A stretch of DNA of 33,237 bases from Alphaproteobacteria bacterium (GTDB taxonomy: Bacteria; Pseudomonadota; Alphaproteobacteria; JAJFIK01), in NCBI GenBank assembly GCA_028280665.1, contig JANQLJ010000082.1:1-33237 (forward strand). Direction: 5' to 3'. The notes under the pieces were generated by a model. The model saw only the letters and a program-made list of their open reading frames with translations, did not search any database and had not been told where the DNA came from. Below, piece after piece: positions 16,256 to 23,921 of this stretch (position 1 is the stretch's first letter; every line of letters starts with the position of its first letter). Made by a program: the position numbers and the translations under genes.

Positions 16256-16600
16256 CCAATCTTACCCACGCGTTATCCCCGGCCCTGCCCAGGGAGCACA
16301 CACTTGCGGCTGATTTTGATACGCCGCCGGTCCGGCGAAATTTGCGATTATTTTACGCAAACCATTGAAATTAAGGAGCTTTTCCATCTTTCGTTGACCG
16401 GGCCCGGACCCGTGAGCACAGTTTTTGCAAGGGCAATCGGCGGCTGGGACAGCGATTTTGCTGCGGTGCCGAAAACGGTCTGCCGGCGGTATGGGAAAGG
16501 TTCTGTTTAGGAAGACCGCCCAAGCTTTGCCCGCTCAGACGGGTGCTCCCCGTCGGGACGGAGCGGGCAGCCGCACAAGGCCGGATCAATAGAGGAACGA
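16256..16600. other. 345-bp non-coding region with several hairpins
   Basis: No convincing gene is seen here. From left to right it holds a compact GC hairpin (CGCCGG/CCGGCG, 16325-16337), an AT-rich hairpin (TTTGCG at 16341-16346 with CGCAAA at 16356-16361), a GC palindrome within GACCGGGCCCGG (about 16396-16407), and a nested hairpin at 16529-16568 just before the next gene. The AT-rich part (16305-16395) is the most likely promoter zone for the downstream transglycosylase. Confidence 0.5.
16529..16568 (+). repeat. nested stem-loop in the leader of the SLT gene
   Basis: An outer perfect 8-bp repeat pairs GCCCGCTC (16529-16536) with GAGCGGGC (16561-16568). An inner perfect 6-bp repeat pairs GACGGG (16538-16543) with CCCGTC (16549-16554) around a 5-base loop. 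It ends 22 nt before the AGAGGA ribosome site at 16591. There is no T-run, so it is better read as leader structure than as a terminator. Confidence 0.5.
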
Positions 16601-17524
16601 ATGCCCATGGGCCTTCGCCGTGTCATACTGATCGTCTTTTCCGCAGGGGTCTTCCTTGCGGGCGGTCTTGCGCGCGCCCAGGAAATCCCCGCCCGGGAGA
16701 ACCAAGGGCCGCTTGCCGCCGACTGGTGGGCCTGCGTCGAGGCGGCGGAACTGGTTCAGGGCACCATTGATGCGCCGGATCACCTGCTGACCGCCGTCGC
16801 CTTTAACGAGAGCGCGCGCCGCGCGCCCAACGGCGAAACCGCGCCATGGCCCTGGACCATCAATGTGGGCGGCCAGGGCTATGTGTTCGCCACCAAGGAA
16901 CAAGCCGTCTTCGCCGCGCAACAATTGCTGAATGCCGGCACGCGCAGCTTCGACGTGGGCTGCATGCAGGTGAACGTCTTTTTCCATCCACGCGCTTTTA
17001 CAAGTTTTGAGGAAGCCTTCGACCCGCTCGCCAACATGATGTACGCGGCGGACTACCTGTATCAACTCAAGCGGCAAGCGGGCTCATGGTCCCGCGCGGT
17101 CGAGCTTTATCATTCCTATACTGAGGAATTTAACCAGATCTACGGCGCACGCTTTCAGAACTTCTGGGAGCTGACGCGCCGCCGTGCCGCGCGCGGCGAC
17201 ATGCTGGTCACCTCGCGCCCACTGGAAAGCCCCGCCCTGGTGGAGACCGCGGAGATCGATTTGCTGGGTGCGGATGAGGAAACATCCGGCGACGTGGGGC
17301 TTTGGCAGGCACGCCATCCTCATACACAGCACGTAAGGGGCCCAGCGGTTGATCCCTGGCAAAGCGCGGGCGCAAGCCGCACGCCCATGGTGGCGGCCTT
17401 GCTTGCAAGCAGCCATGCCACGACGGCCGCAAGCCCCATTGCCGTCTATGGCGGGGCGGATCTTAGAGCCGCCGCCATCGGGCGGCGCGTGGCGCACCAA
17501 GCTATCAGCGAAACCGGCAGCTAG
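16601..17524 (+). CDS. exported SLT-domain lytic transglycosylase-like protein
   Basis: A 307-residue periplasmic protein with a signal peptide (about 1-27, LAGGLARAQ). A goose-lysozyme-like SLT domain spans about 40-195. Glu70 in AVAFNESARR is the likely catalytic acid, equivalent to the ESGR glutamate of the family. PWPWTINVGGQGYVFATKEQA and FDVGCMQVNVFFHP are characteristic of this alphaproteobacterial subgroup. The C-terminal third (about 200-307) is low in predicted structure and may be a linker or tail. AGAGGA lies four bases before the ATG at 16601; a second ATG at 16607 is possible. It probably makes local openings in the cell wall for an envelope assembly, but no secretion or flagellar genes are adjacent. 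Confidence 0.8.
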   Translation: MPMGLRRVILIVFSAGVFLAGGLARAQEIPARENQGPLAADWWACVEAAELVQGTIDAPDHLLTAVAFNESARRAPNGETAPWPWTINVGGQGYVFATKEQAVFAAQQLLNAGTRSFDVGCMQVNVFFHPRAFTSFEEAFDPLANMMYAADYLYQLKRQAGSWSRAVELYHSYTEEFNQIYGARFQNFWELTRRRAARGDMLVTSRPLESPALVETAEIDLLGADEETSGDVGLWQARHPHTQHVRGPAVDPWQSAGASRTPMVAALLASSHATTAASPIAVYGGADLRAAAIGRRVAHQAISETGS

Positions 17525-17610
17525 CCCGGGACCCTTAGCCTGGGCCTTTACTCCAAGTCTCACCACTCGACGCATGAGCGCAAACCCGCTATCAGGGGCG
17601 CCCATTTTCC

Positions 17611-18840
17611 ATGCGGAACCTCTTTGCCGTGAACGATACTGCGCCCGAGCCTCAAGCACCCCTTGTCGCGCCGCCCGCCGAAGAAACAGGCGGGCGCCTG
17701 CGCTGGTTCCGGCGCGTGGGCGGACGCTTGCGCCGTATCGGCAGGCGCCGCCGTCGCACCCCCGAAGTTCCCAACCCCAGCTCGGGCCTGCGCATCCTTA
17801 TCGTTTCCGATGCCTGGAAACCGCAAGTGAACGGCGTCGTGCGCACCCTCGACACCCTGGGCCAGTATCTCGGCAAGTTCGGCAACACAGTCTACTACAT
17901 CACGCCGGACCTTTTCCGCACGGTGCCGTTGCCCACCTATCCGGAAATCCGCCTGGCGCTCGCGCCCTATTCCATGATCTCGCGCATCATCAACGTCTAT
18001 CAGCCCGACGCGATCCATATCGCGACGGAGGGGCCCCTGGGCTGGGCGGCGCGGCGCTTTTGCGTGCGGCACGAGCATCCCTACACGACGTCGTTTCACA
18101 CGCGGTTTGCCGAATACATCCACGCGCGCACGCGCTTTCCCATTAGCTGGGGCTACGGCATCTTGCGCCGTTTCCACAACGCCGCATCGGCGGTGATGGT
18201 CGCGACCCCTTCCCTGGAGAAGGAGCTTGAAGAAAAGGGTTTTGAAAACTTGCGCATCTGGTCGCGCGGCGTGGACCTGACCCTCTTTAACCCGGACATG
18301 GCGCGCGAGACCGAACCGCTAAAGAAAGACGGCCCGCTTTGGCTTTATGTGGGGCGCGTGGCGGTGGAAAAGAACATTCAGGCGTTTCTCGATTTGAACC
18401 TCGACGGCGCAAAGATGGTGGTGGGCAGCGGGCCCATGCTTGAGGAACTTAAAGTCAAATACCCCCACGTGATTTTCACAGGCCCCCGCTTCGGCGAAGA
18501 ACTCGCCGCCATCTACGCGCAAGCCGATGTCTTCGTCTTTCCCAGCAAGACCGACACGTTCGGGCTTGTGGTGGTGGAAGCGCTTGCCTCGGGCACCCCG
18601 GTTGCCGCCTATCCCGTGCAGGGACCGGCGGACATTCTGGACGGCAGCGGTGTCGGCGCGGTGGACGACGATCTCGCCGCCGCGTGCCGCCGTGCGCTCG
18701 GCTGCGCCACCGCCGAGGAATGCCGCGCCCATGCGGAAAAATTCTCCTGGGAAGCCTGCACAAGGCAGTTCCTCTCCAATCTCGATCTTCCCGGATTTGA
18801 CGAAAGCTACTGGCTCGAAGTGGCGCGCCTGCCCGACTAA
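17611..18840 (+). CDS. GT4-family glycosyltransferase (lipid or mannosyl transferase type)
   Basis: A 409-residue GT-B retaining glycosyltransferase. The N-terminal domain starts at about residue 61 with RILIVSDAWKPQVNGVVRTL, which has the GT4 GGxxR-like loop. HTRFAEYIHARTRFP and SRGVDLTLFNPD follow. The nucleotide-sugar site reads LYVGRVAVEKN and then KTDTFGLVVVEALASGTPVA, where Asp replaces the first Glu of the E-x7-E motif, as in PimB/SqdX/diacylglycerol glycosyltransferases. It may glycosylate diacylglycerol or another lipid, but the sugar and acceptor are not determined. Residues 1-60 are an unusual Pro-rich then Arg-rich extension (GRLRRIGRRRRR), possibly for membrane contact. The ribosome site is weak. 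Confidence 0.8.
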   Translation: MRNLFAVNDTAPEPQAPLVAPPAEETGGRLRWFRRVGGRLRRIGRRRRRTPEVPNPSSGLRILIVSDAWKPQVNGVVRTLDTLGQYLGKFGNTVYYITPDLFRTVPLPTYPEIRLALAPYSMISRIINVYQPDAIHIATEGPLGWAARRFCVRHEHPYTTSFHTRFAEYIHARTRFPISWGYGILRRFHNAASAVMVATPSLEKELEEKGFENLRIWSRGVDLTLFNPDMARETEPLKKDGPLWLYVGRVAVEKNIQAFLDLNLDGAKMVVGSGPMLEELKVKYPHVIFTGPRFGEELAAIYAQADVFVFPSKTDTFGLVVVEALASGTPVAAYPVQGPADILDGSGVGAVDDDLAAACRRALGCATAEECRAHAEKFSWEACTRQFLSNLDLPGFDESYWLEVARLPD

Positions 18841-18884
18841 AGGGCTCAGAAACCCTGGACAATGTGATTTTCAAACCCATCAAA

Positions 18885-18908
18885 TGCCGGTGAGCGACTC
18901 CACCGGCA
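18885..18908 (+). terminator. hairpin after the glycosyltransferase gene
   Basis: A perfect 8-bp inverted repeat, TGCCGGTG (18885-18892) and CACCGGCA (18901-18908), with an 8-base loop lies 45 bp after the stop codon. No T-run follows on the plus strand, so it may be a weak terminator or a 3'-end stabiliser. Confidence 0.4.
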
Positions 18909-19062
18909 CGCGAATTGCGACTACAATAATCGCCGGATATGGGTTGTGCCGATCAGGGACCGCATACCCCTGCTCAACACCGGCCCGATGCAGCCCGTAA
19001 GTACATTGGCGGCGACGGGACGGCACCTTGTAACCCGTGTAACTGTGACGGAGCGTAGCGTT

Positions 19063-19509
19063 ATGGACACCCCAACCCCCTCGGAAGAAAGCCGCCCCAC
19101 TGGCGCAGCCAAAGGCAAACACCCCGTTGACTTGCATGTGGGCGGGCGGTTGCGGCACCGGCGCTGGATGATCGGCATGACCCAACAACAGCTAGCCAAT
19201 GCCGTCGGGATAAAGTTCCAGCAAATCCAGAAATATGAAAGCGGCGCCAATCGGGTAAGCGCCAGCCGCCTTTGGGACTTGAGCCAAGCGCTCGACGTGC
19301 CCGTGGCGTTCTTCTTTGAAGGGCTTGAAAGCAAACGCGCCGGTGATGAAACCGGCAACACCCTGCCGCCCGACCTTCTTGCAAACAAAGAAACGCTCGA
19401 GCTTATACGGACCTATTACGCCCTTGATGAGGCCCCGCGCCGGCGGCTTCTCGATCTTGCAAAAGCCATCAAAAACCCCGGCCCCAGCGGGACCACCGCC
19501 GCCGCTTGA
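19063..19509 (+). CDS. XRE-family transcriptional regulator (PraR/PhrR-like)
   Basis: A 148-residue DNA-binding regulator. The HTH_XRE domain spans about 25-83: VGGRLRHRRWMIGMTQQQLA, VGIKFQQIQKYESGANRVS (recognition helix) and LWDLSQALDVPVAFFFEG. This core is nearly invariant in the alphaproteobacterial PraR/PhrR group, whose members control biofilm, quorum-sensing or stress genes. The C-terminal helix (LIRTYYALDEAPRRRLLDLA) is also typical. I chose the ATG at 19063 because GGAG lies nine bases upstream. The 222-bp region before it carries no gene. A clear terminator follows at 19534, so this is likely a monocistronic unit. Confidence 0.88.
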   Translation: MDTPTPSEESRPTGAAKGKHPVDLHVGGRLRHRRWMIGMTQQQLANAVGIKFQQIQKYESGANRVSASRLWDLSQALDVPVAFFFEGLESKRAGDETGNTLPPDLLANKETLELIRTYYALDEAPRRRLLDLAKAIKNPGPSGTTAAA

Positions 19510-19533
19510 TCGCGGAGGATTTCTGAAAGTATG

Positions 19534-19565
19534 CCCCTCGGCACTTGCCGGGGGGTTTTTCATTT
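19534..19565 (+). terminator. rho-independent terminator of the XRE gene
   Basis: CCCC and CGGCA (19534-19542, one bulged T) pair with TGCCGGGGG (about 19545-19554), followed immediately by TTTTTCATTT. It lies 25 bp after the stop codon. Confidence 0.8.
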
Positions 19566-19617
19566 CCATGCGGACGTGGCAGGGTCGCGGGCGATTGCCC
19601 CGATCAAGGACCCGTCC

Positions 19618-20424
19618 ATGTCTTTATCCGTTCCCACCCCTTACGACGAGCTTGTCTCTTTTGCCTGCCGCGCCGCCGACGCCGCGCGGGACGCGATCCT
19701 CCCCCATTTCCGGAACGTGGCTCCCGAAGACAAGACAGGCGATACGCCGAACGCATTCGATCCAGTCACCATTGCCGACAAGGGCGCCGAGCGGGCGATC
19801 CGCACACTGATCGAACAGGAACGCCCGGCGGACGCCATTCTGGGCGAGGAGTATGGCGAGAAAGACGGCACCAGCGGCGGGCGCTGGGTCATCGATCCTA
19901 TCGACGGCACGCGCGCCTTTATCGCCGGGATGCCCACCTGGGGGACGCTTATCGGGTATCACGACGGCAAGGCGCCGGTTGTCGGTGTCATGGACCAGGG
20001 CTTTGTCGGCGACCGGTTCGTGGGCTGGCCGGGCGGGGCGGCGCTGGTGCGCGGCGAGGCGATCACGCCGCTTAAGACACGCGCCTGCCCCGATCTTGGC
20101 GATGCCATTTTCGCCTGCACGACGCCCGAGCTCTTTACGACCCCGCGCGAACAGGACGCCTATGACACGCTTCTGCGCGAGACCAAAATGCTTCGCCTGG
20201 GGACGGACTGTTACGCCTATTGCCTGCTGGCCCATGGGCTCATCGACATTGTGCTCGAAGCGGGGCTCAAGCCCTTCGACATTCAAGCGCTGATCCCCAT
20301 TATCGAAGGCGCGGGCGGCGTTGTTACCGATTGGCGCGGGGGTCCCGCCGAGCACGGCGGGCAGGTGCTTGCCGCCGGCGACCCGGCGCTTCACGAAAGG
20401 GTGCTGGGGCTTCTTCGCGCCTAG
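19618..20424 (+). CDS. hisN: histidinol-phosphatase, inositol-monophosphatase family
   Basis: Removes phosphate from L-histidinol phosphate in histidine synthesis, using Mg2+. The 268-residue protein shows the IMPase metal sites: DPVTIADKGAE (48-58), GEEYG (76-80) and the signature WVIDPIDGTRAFIAG (90-104). DCYAYCLLAHGLIDI and KPFDIQALIPIIEGAGG complete the second half. The GTRAF and DCYAY forms are characteristic of the HisN branch rather than SuhB or CysQ. The ATG at 19618 follows CAAGGA with 7-base spacing. The gene ends with a 4-base overlap with the convergent hydrolase. No other his genes are nearby, which is usual for this enzyme. Confidence 0.88.
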   Translation: MSLSVPTPYDELVSFACRAADAARDAILPHFRNVAPEDKTGDTPNAFDPVTIADKGAERAIRTLIEQERPADAILGEEYGEKDGTSGGRWVIDPIDGTRAFIAGMPTWGTLIGYHDGKAPVVGVMDQGFVGDRFVGWPGGAALVRGEAITPLKTRACPDLGDAIFACTTPELFTTPREQDAYDTLLRETKMLRLGTDCYAYCLLAHGLIDIVLEAGLKPFDIQALIPIIEGAGGVVTDWRGGPAEHGGQVLAAGDPALHERVLGLLRA

Positions 20425-21362
20425 TCCCGCGCCACGAACTCATCGAACAAGGCCCAGAACTGACGGCGGAAGCGGTCCCGTTCCATCAGGATCTCGTGCA
20501 AGGCGCCTTCGATAGTCACTGCATCGCAGACCGGCGAGCGCGCAGCGAAGTCGCGGCACGCCGCCGGGTCCACCAGCTTCTCGCGGCCCGCCGCCACCAG
20601 CAAGGTTGGCACCTTCAGGTTCTGGATGAACTCGTCCTGCCAAATCACTTGCACCGATATCATTGCCGCCCGAAGCCAATGCCAACTGAGCCCCGCAACG
20701 CCAAGGCGCGGATAAGCGGTGACGGTCGCCCGCACACGTTCAAAGCGGGCGCGGTCGGACGTGACAGGATTTTCTTCAAAACTCTGCTTTGCTGGGTCTT
20801 CGGCGCGGGCAGCAAAAGGCTCGGCATCGCCGCGGCCCATGTGCATCGCCACCGCCGCCACAAAGTGCAGCGCTTGCCGCATGATGCCCGACCCGATGCG
20901 CAGCATGGGCGCTGAAAAAACCGCCCGCATGGCAAGCTCGGGCCGGTCGCGCAGATAGCGCATCATGATGTTGCCGCCCATAGAATGGGCAAGCACGTAG
21001 CGCGGTCCAGGCATGGCGGTGAAAAAGGCGCTGGCGAATATCTGATCGAGATCGGCGAGGAAGTGGTCGAAGTTCTCAATATGCCCGCGCTGCCAATCTT
21101 CCAGCTCGCGCGTGGCAAGGCCTTGGCCCCGCCAATCGAACGTGAAGACGGCAAAGCCCCGCTCCAAAAGCTCGCCGATCACTTCGTAGTATTTTTCAAT
21201 GAACTCCGTACGCCCGTGGGCGAGGATGACGGTCCCTTTGCCCCCACCTTCGGGCAGCCACCTGGCCGCGCGCAGTTCCGCATCGCCATTGACGATGATG
21301 GTTCCCTCGCCGCCTGGCGGGCACGGATTTTCGTCGATGGTGTGAAGCTCCGAAGACGTCAC
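20421..21362 (-). CDS. alpha/beta hydrolase, lysophospholipase/monoglyceride lipase type
   Basis: A 313-residue serine hydrolase of the Hydrolase_4 (PldB/monoglyceride lipase) type. The oxyanion region VILAHGRTEFIEKY (45-58) is followed by FTFDWRGQGLA, the nucleophile Ser127 in YVLAHSMGG, Asp265 in GREKLVD and His289 in IEGALHEIL. It probably hydrolyses lysophospholipids or monoacylglycerols. No signal peptide is present. The start is GTG (21360-21362), which overlaps the TGA stop of the upstream SCP2 gene as GTGA, so translation is probably coupled. Its stop overlaps the hisN stop on the opposite strand. Confidence 0.85.
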   Translation of the reverse strand: MTSSELHTIDENPCPPGGEGTIIVNGDAELRAARWLPEGGGKGTVILAHGRTEFIEKYYEVIGELLERGFAVFTFDWRGQGLATRELEDWQRGHIENFDHFLADLDQIFASAFFTAMPGPRYVLAHSMGGNIMMRYLRDRPELAMRAVFSAPMLRIGSGIMRQALHFVAAVAMHMGRGDAEPFAARAEDPAKQSFEENPVTSDRARFERVRATVTAYPRLGVAGLSWHWLRAAMISVQVIWQDEFIQNLKVPTLLVAAGREKLVDPAACRDFAARSPVCDAVTIEGALHEILMERDRFRRQFWALFDEFVARD

Positions 21363-21688
21363 GAGGCCGCCTTGGCTTGCGCCCGCTCACGGATAAAGTC
21401 GCTGATGCGCGTGGCAAGGCCGACCTCGCCCGTAAGGCGCATCTCACCCTGCATAAAGGCGGCGGTCTCGTCGAGCTCGCCTTTCAAGATGTGCGCGAAA
21501 GTCTCGGCCGGCATGGCGATGGTGCATTGCGCCGCGCCCCGTTCCGGCGAGAGCACAATGGCGCCGCGCGAGCCGTCAATATGCACCGCGCCTGCATCGC
21601 CGAAATCAAAGAGCACGGTCGCGGAAAACCCCTCCGCCCCGTCAAGGAGTTCGGCAAGCCGCGCGCGAATGTGATCCATGGGGGTCAT
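21359..21688 (-). CDS. SCP2 sterol-carrier-like domain protein
   Basis: A 109-residue single-domain protein of the SCP2 fold, a small cavity that binds fatty acyl chains, acyl-CoA or other lipids. Typical features are ATVLFDFGDAGAVHIDG, the strand AQCTIAMPAETFAHILKGEL and MQGEMRLTGEVGLATRISDF, matching the KG-x6-F-x-G-x(3)-GD-type core of the family. The start at ATG 21688 follows AAGG; ATG 21679 is a possible alternative. It overlaps the lipase-like gene by four bases, suggesting a lipid carrier made together with a lipid hydrolase. Confidence 0.85.
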   Translation of the reverse strand: MTPMDHIRARLAELLDGAEGFSATVLFDFGDAGAVHIDGSRGAIVLSPERGAAQCTIAMPAETFAHILKGELDETAAFMQGEMRLTGEVGLATRISDFIRERAQAKAAS

Positions 21689-21790
21689 GCCCGCCTTATA
21701 GCAGCGGCGCTTGTCCCTCTCCAGTCTTCCCTCTTCCAATCATCCCTTCCGAGTCTTGGGTTTGCCTTGCCCCTCGCATAGACTTCGCCC

Positions 21791-23326
21791 ATGAGCTGGA
21801 AAGACGAAGCGGACGAGATCGCCCGCCGCCGGGCGCAGGCTAAAGAAATGGGCGGCAAGGATGCGGTCGCCCAGCACCACGGCAAGGGGCGCCTCACGGT
21901 GCGCGAGCGCATCGCCGCGGTTACGGACGAAGCCTCCTTCGTCGAGCACGGCACGGTCGCGGGCGCCGAGGAAGAAGACGGCAGCTTCACTCCCGCCAAC
22001 TATGTGGTCGGCCTTGCTGAAATCGGCGGCCGCCCCGTGGCGGTGGGGGGCGAAGACTTCACCCTGAAAGGCGGCTCGCCCAATGCCGCCGGTTTGCGCA
22101 AGTCGGTCTATGCGGAGGAGCTGGCGCTCACCTATCGCGTACCGCTGGTGCGCCTTCTGGAAGGGGGCGGGGGCTCGGTGCGCGGCGCCTCGGGCAAGCG
22201 CCCGGCGGGCCAGCCCGTGTTTGCCACCCCAAGGTTTCAGTCAATCGCACAGGCCATGGGCGTCGTGCCCGTCGCCTCGGCGGCATTAGGACCCGTGGCC
22301 GGGTTCCCCGCCGCGCGGCTTGCGGCCTCGCATTTCTCGGTCATGAGCGAGGCGACAGCCCAGTTGCTCATTGCCGGACCCAAAGTGGTGGAACGGGCGC
22401 TTGGCCGCGAGCTGACCAAGGAAGAGCTTGGCGGCGCGAGCGTTCACGCAAAATCGGGCGCCGTCGACAACATCGCCAAAGACGAAGCGGATGCGCTTGA
22501 TCAGATCCGCACGTTTCTGAGTTACCTGCCCCAAAACGTCTGGGCCGATATGCCCGTGGGCGACAGCACCGATCCTACTGACCGCAAAGACGAAGCACTG
22601 CTCGACATCATCCCCCGCGACCGGCGCCAGCCCTTCAAGATGCGCAAACTGATCGGTCATGTGGTGGATCACGAGAGCTTCTTTGAAATGACGCGGGCCT
22701 TTGGGCCAGGACAGATTACGGGGCTGGCGCGGCTTGGCGGCCATCCGGTGGGCGTTCTTGCCAATGACTGCCGCTACTACGCGGGCGCGATGACGGCGGA
22801 GGGCTCCCAAAAAGTCCGCCGCTTTGTGGACCTCTGCAGCACGTTCCGTCTGCCCATTATCTCGTTCGTCGATGAGCCGGGCTTTATGATCGGCCCGGAC
22901 TCTGAAGCCGCTGGCACCATCCGCCACGGGACGGCGGCAGTGATGGCGGTGGTGCAAAGCCGCGTTCCGTGGATCAGCATTCTGGTGCGCAAGGCCTTTG
23001 GCGTTGCCGCCGCCGCCCATTTCGGCCCCAAGGGGCACGTGCTCGCCTGGCCCTCGGCGGAGACGGGCGCCCTGCCCCTTGAAGGGGGCGTCGCCGTTGC
23101 CTTCGGGCGCGAGATTGCCGCCGCTGAAAACCCCGACGCAAAACGTAAAGAGCTTGAAGAGGCGCTGGCCGCCGCGCAGTCCCCCTTCCCGCGCGCGGAG
23201 ACTTTTTCCGTACACGACCTCATCGACCCGCGCGAGACCCGGCCCGCCATTTGGAATTGGCTCAGGTTCGCCGCGCCGACGCTCGAAAACCTGAAAGGGC
23301 CTTACACCTCGACCATGCGGCCCTGA
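21791..23326 (+). CDS. acyl-CoA carboxylase carboxyltransferase (beta) subunit, copy 1
   Basis: A 511-residue carboxyltransferase of the PCC/MCC beta family, which moves CO2 from carboxybiotin to an acyl-CoA. Both crotonase-fold halves are complete. The first oxyanion loop is LLEGGGGSVRGASG (122-135) and the C-terminal half has FVDEPGFMIG, AGTIRHGTA and VRKAFGVAAAAHF (about 399-411). It ends in LIDPRETRPAIW, as in acyl-CoA carboxylases. The LPLEGGVAVAF form differs from the usual MGLEG, placing it with copy 2 in a distinct subgroup. Substrate specificity is not determinable. No biotin carboxylase or biotin carrier gene is in the window. It reads divergently from the SCP2 gene. Confidence 0.85.
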   Translation: MSWKDEADEIARRRAQAKEMGGKDAVAQHHGKGRLTVRERIAAVTDEASFVEHGTVAGAEEEDGSFTPANYVVGLAEIGGRPVAVGGEDFTLKGGSPNAAGLRKSVYAEELALTYRVPLVRLLEGGGGSVRGASGKRPAGQPVFATPRFQSIAQAMGVVPVASAALGPVAGFPAARLAASHFSVMSEATAQLLIAGPKVVERALGRELTKEELGGASVHAKSGAVDNIAKDEADALDQIRTFLSYLPQNVWADMPVGDSTDPTDRKDEALLDIIPRDRRQPFKMRKLIGHVVDHESFFEMTRAFGPGQITGLARLGGHPVGVLANDCRYYAGAMTAEGSQKVRRFVDLCSTFRLPIISFVDEPGFMIGPDSEAAGTIRHGTAAVMAVVQSRVPWISILVRKAFGVAAAAHFGPKGHVLAWPSAETGALPLEGGVAVAFGREIAAAENPDAKRKELEEALAAAQSPFPRAETFSVHDLIDPRETRPAIWNWLRFAAPTLENLKGPYTSTMRP

Positions 23327-23406
23327 GCCCGCGAAATCAGCGCTCGCCCCCAAGGGCTGCGGGCGCTAAGCTCAGCCTTTCGTATCTTCAGCCAGGAAAG
23401 ACCGTT

Positions 23407-23898
23407 ATGCGTACATTTTTTCTTAGTCTCATCGCCGCCTTGCTTTTCGCCCTTCCCGCCCAAGCGCAGACGATTGAAAAGCTGTCGGCGGATCGTATCG
23501 GCGTAATACTGGGGTCCCTTGGCCTTACGCACGTCGAGACCAGCGACAACCGCGGCTTTCCCCTTGTGCAGGTCGCGACCCAAGGTCAATTCCGTGCACG
23601 GAACATCAATGTTCTTTTCTACGGTTGCGATGCGAGCGGCTGTAACGACGTAACGCTTTATAGCTGGTTCGAGCCCCAGACGCGGGTAAACACTGAGACC
23701 ATCCACGAGTGGAACGACATCTTCCGCCAGTCGCGCAATTGGTCACGCGCTTATATTGATGAAGAAGGCGACCCCACACTGGTCATGAACATCAACGCGG
23801 AAGGCGGTATCGGAACCGAGGCGCTGCAGATTCTCATCTACACTTATCTGATTGAGTCGGAGGATTTCGGCGCGCTCATCGGCGCGGTAGGCCCTTAA
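23407..23898 (+). CDS. exported YbjN-domain protein
   Basis: A 163-residue exported protein. The ATG at 23407 follows AGGA and starts a signal peptide (LIAALLFALPAQAQT, cleavage near residue 21). The mature protein fits the YbjN (DUF1790) fold: a helix (IEKLSADRIGVILGSLGL), strands with NVLFYGCDASGCNDVTLYSW (a Cys pair three residues apart) and the helix TIHEWNDIFRQSRNWSRAYI. A WN..-R..-A-type motif is a hallmark of the family. YbjN proteins relate to type III chaperones, but exported ones have no known role. It lies between the two carboxyltransferase genes with short gaps (80 and 23 bp) and is probably in the same operon. Confidence 0.75.
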   Translation: MRTFFLSLIAALLFALPAQAQTIEKLSADRIGVILGSLGLTHVETSDNRGFPLVQVATQGQFRARNINVLFYGCDASGCNDVTLYSWFEPQTRVNTETIHEWNDIFRQSRNWSRAYIDEEGDPTLVMNINAEGGIGTEALQILIYTYLIESEDFGALIGAVGP

Positions 23899-23921
23899 AA
23901 GGGCTTTAGCGGAAAAAACTG

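Noticed and set aside
16445-16461. Sigma-54 like promoter TGGGAC...TTTTGC upstream of the SLT gene
   Set aside because: The GG to GC distance is at least one base longer than the strict sigma-54 spacing, and no enhancer-binding site is evident.
16304-16510. 68-codon open frame in the 345-bp gap
   Set aside because: TTG start, no ribosome site, its frame runs through three hairpins, and the protein has no recognisable pattern.
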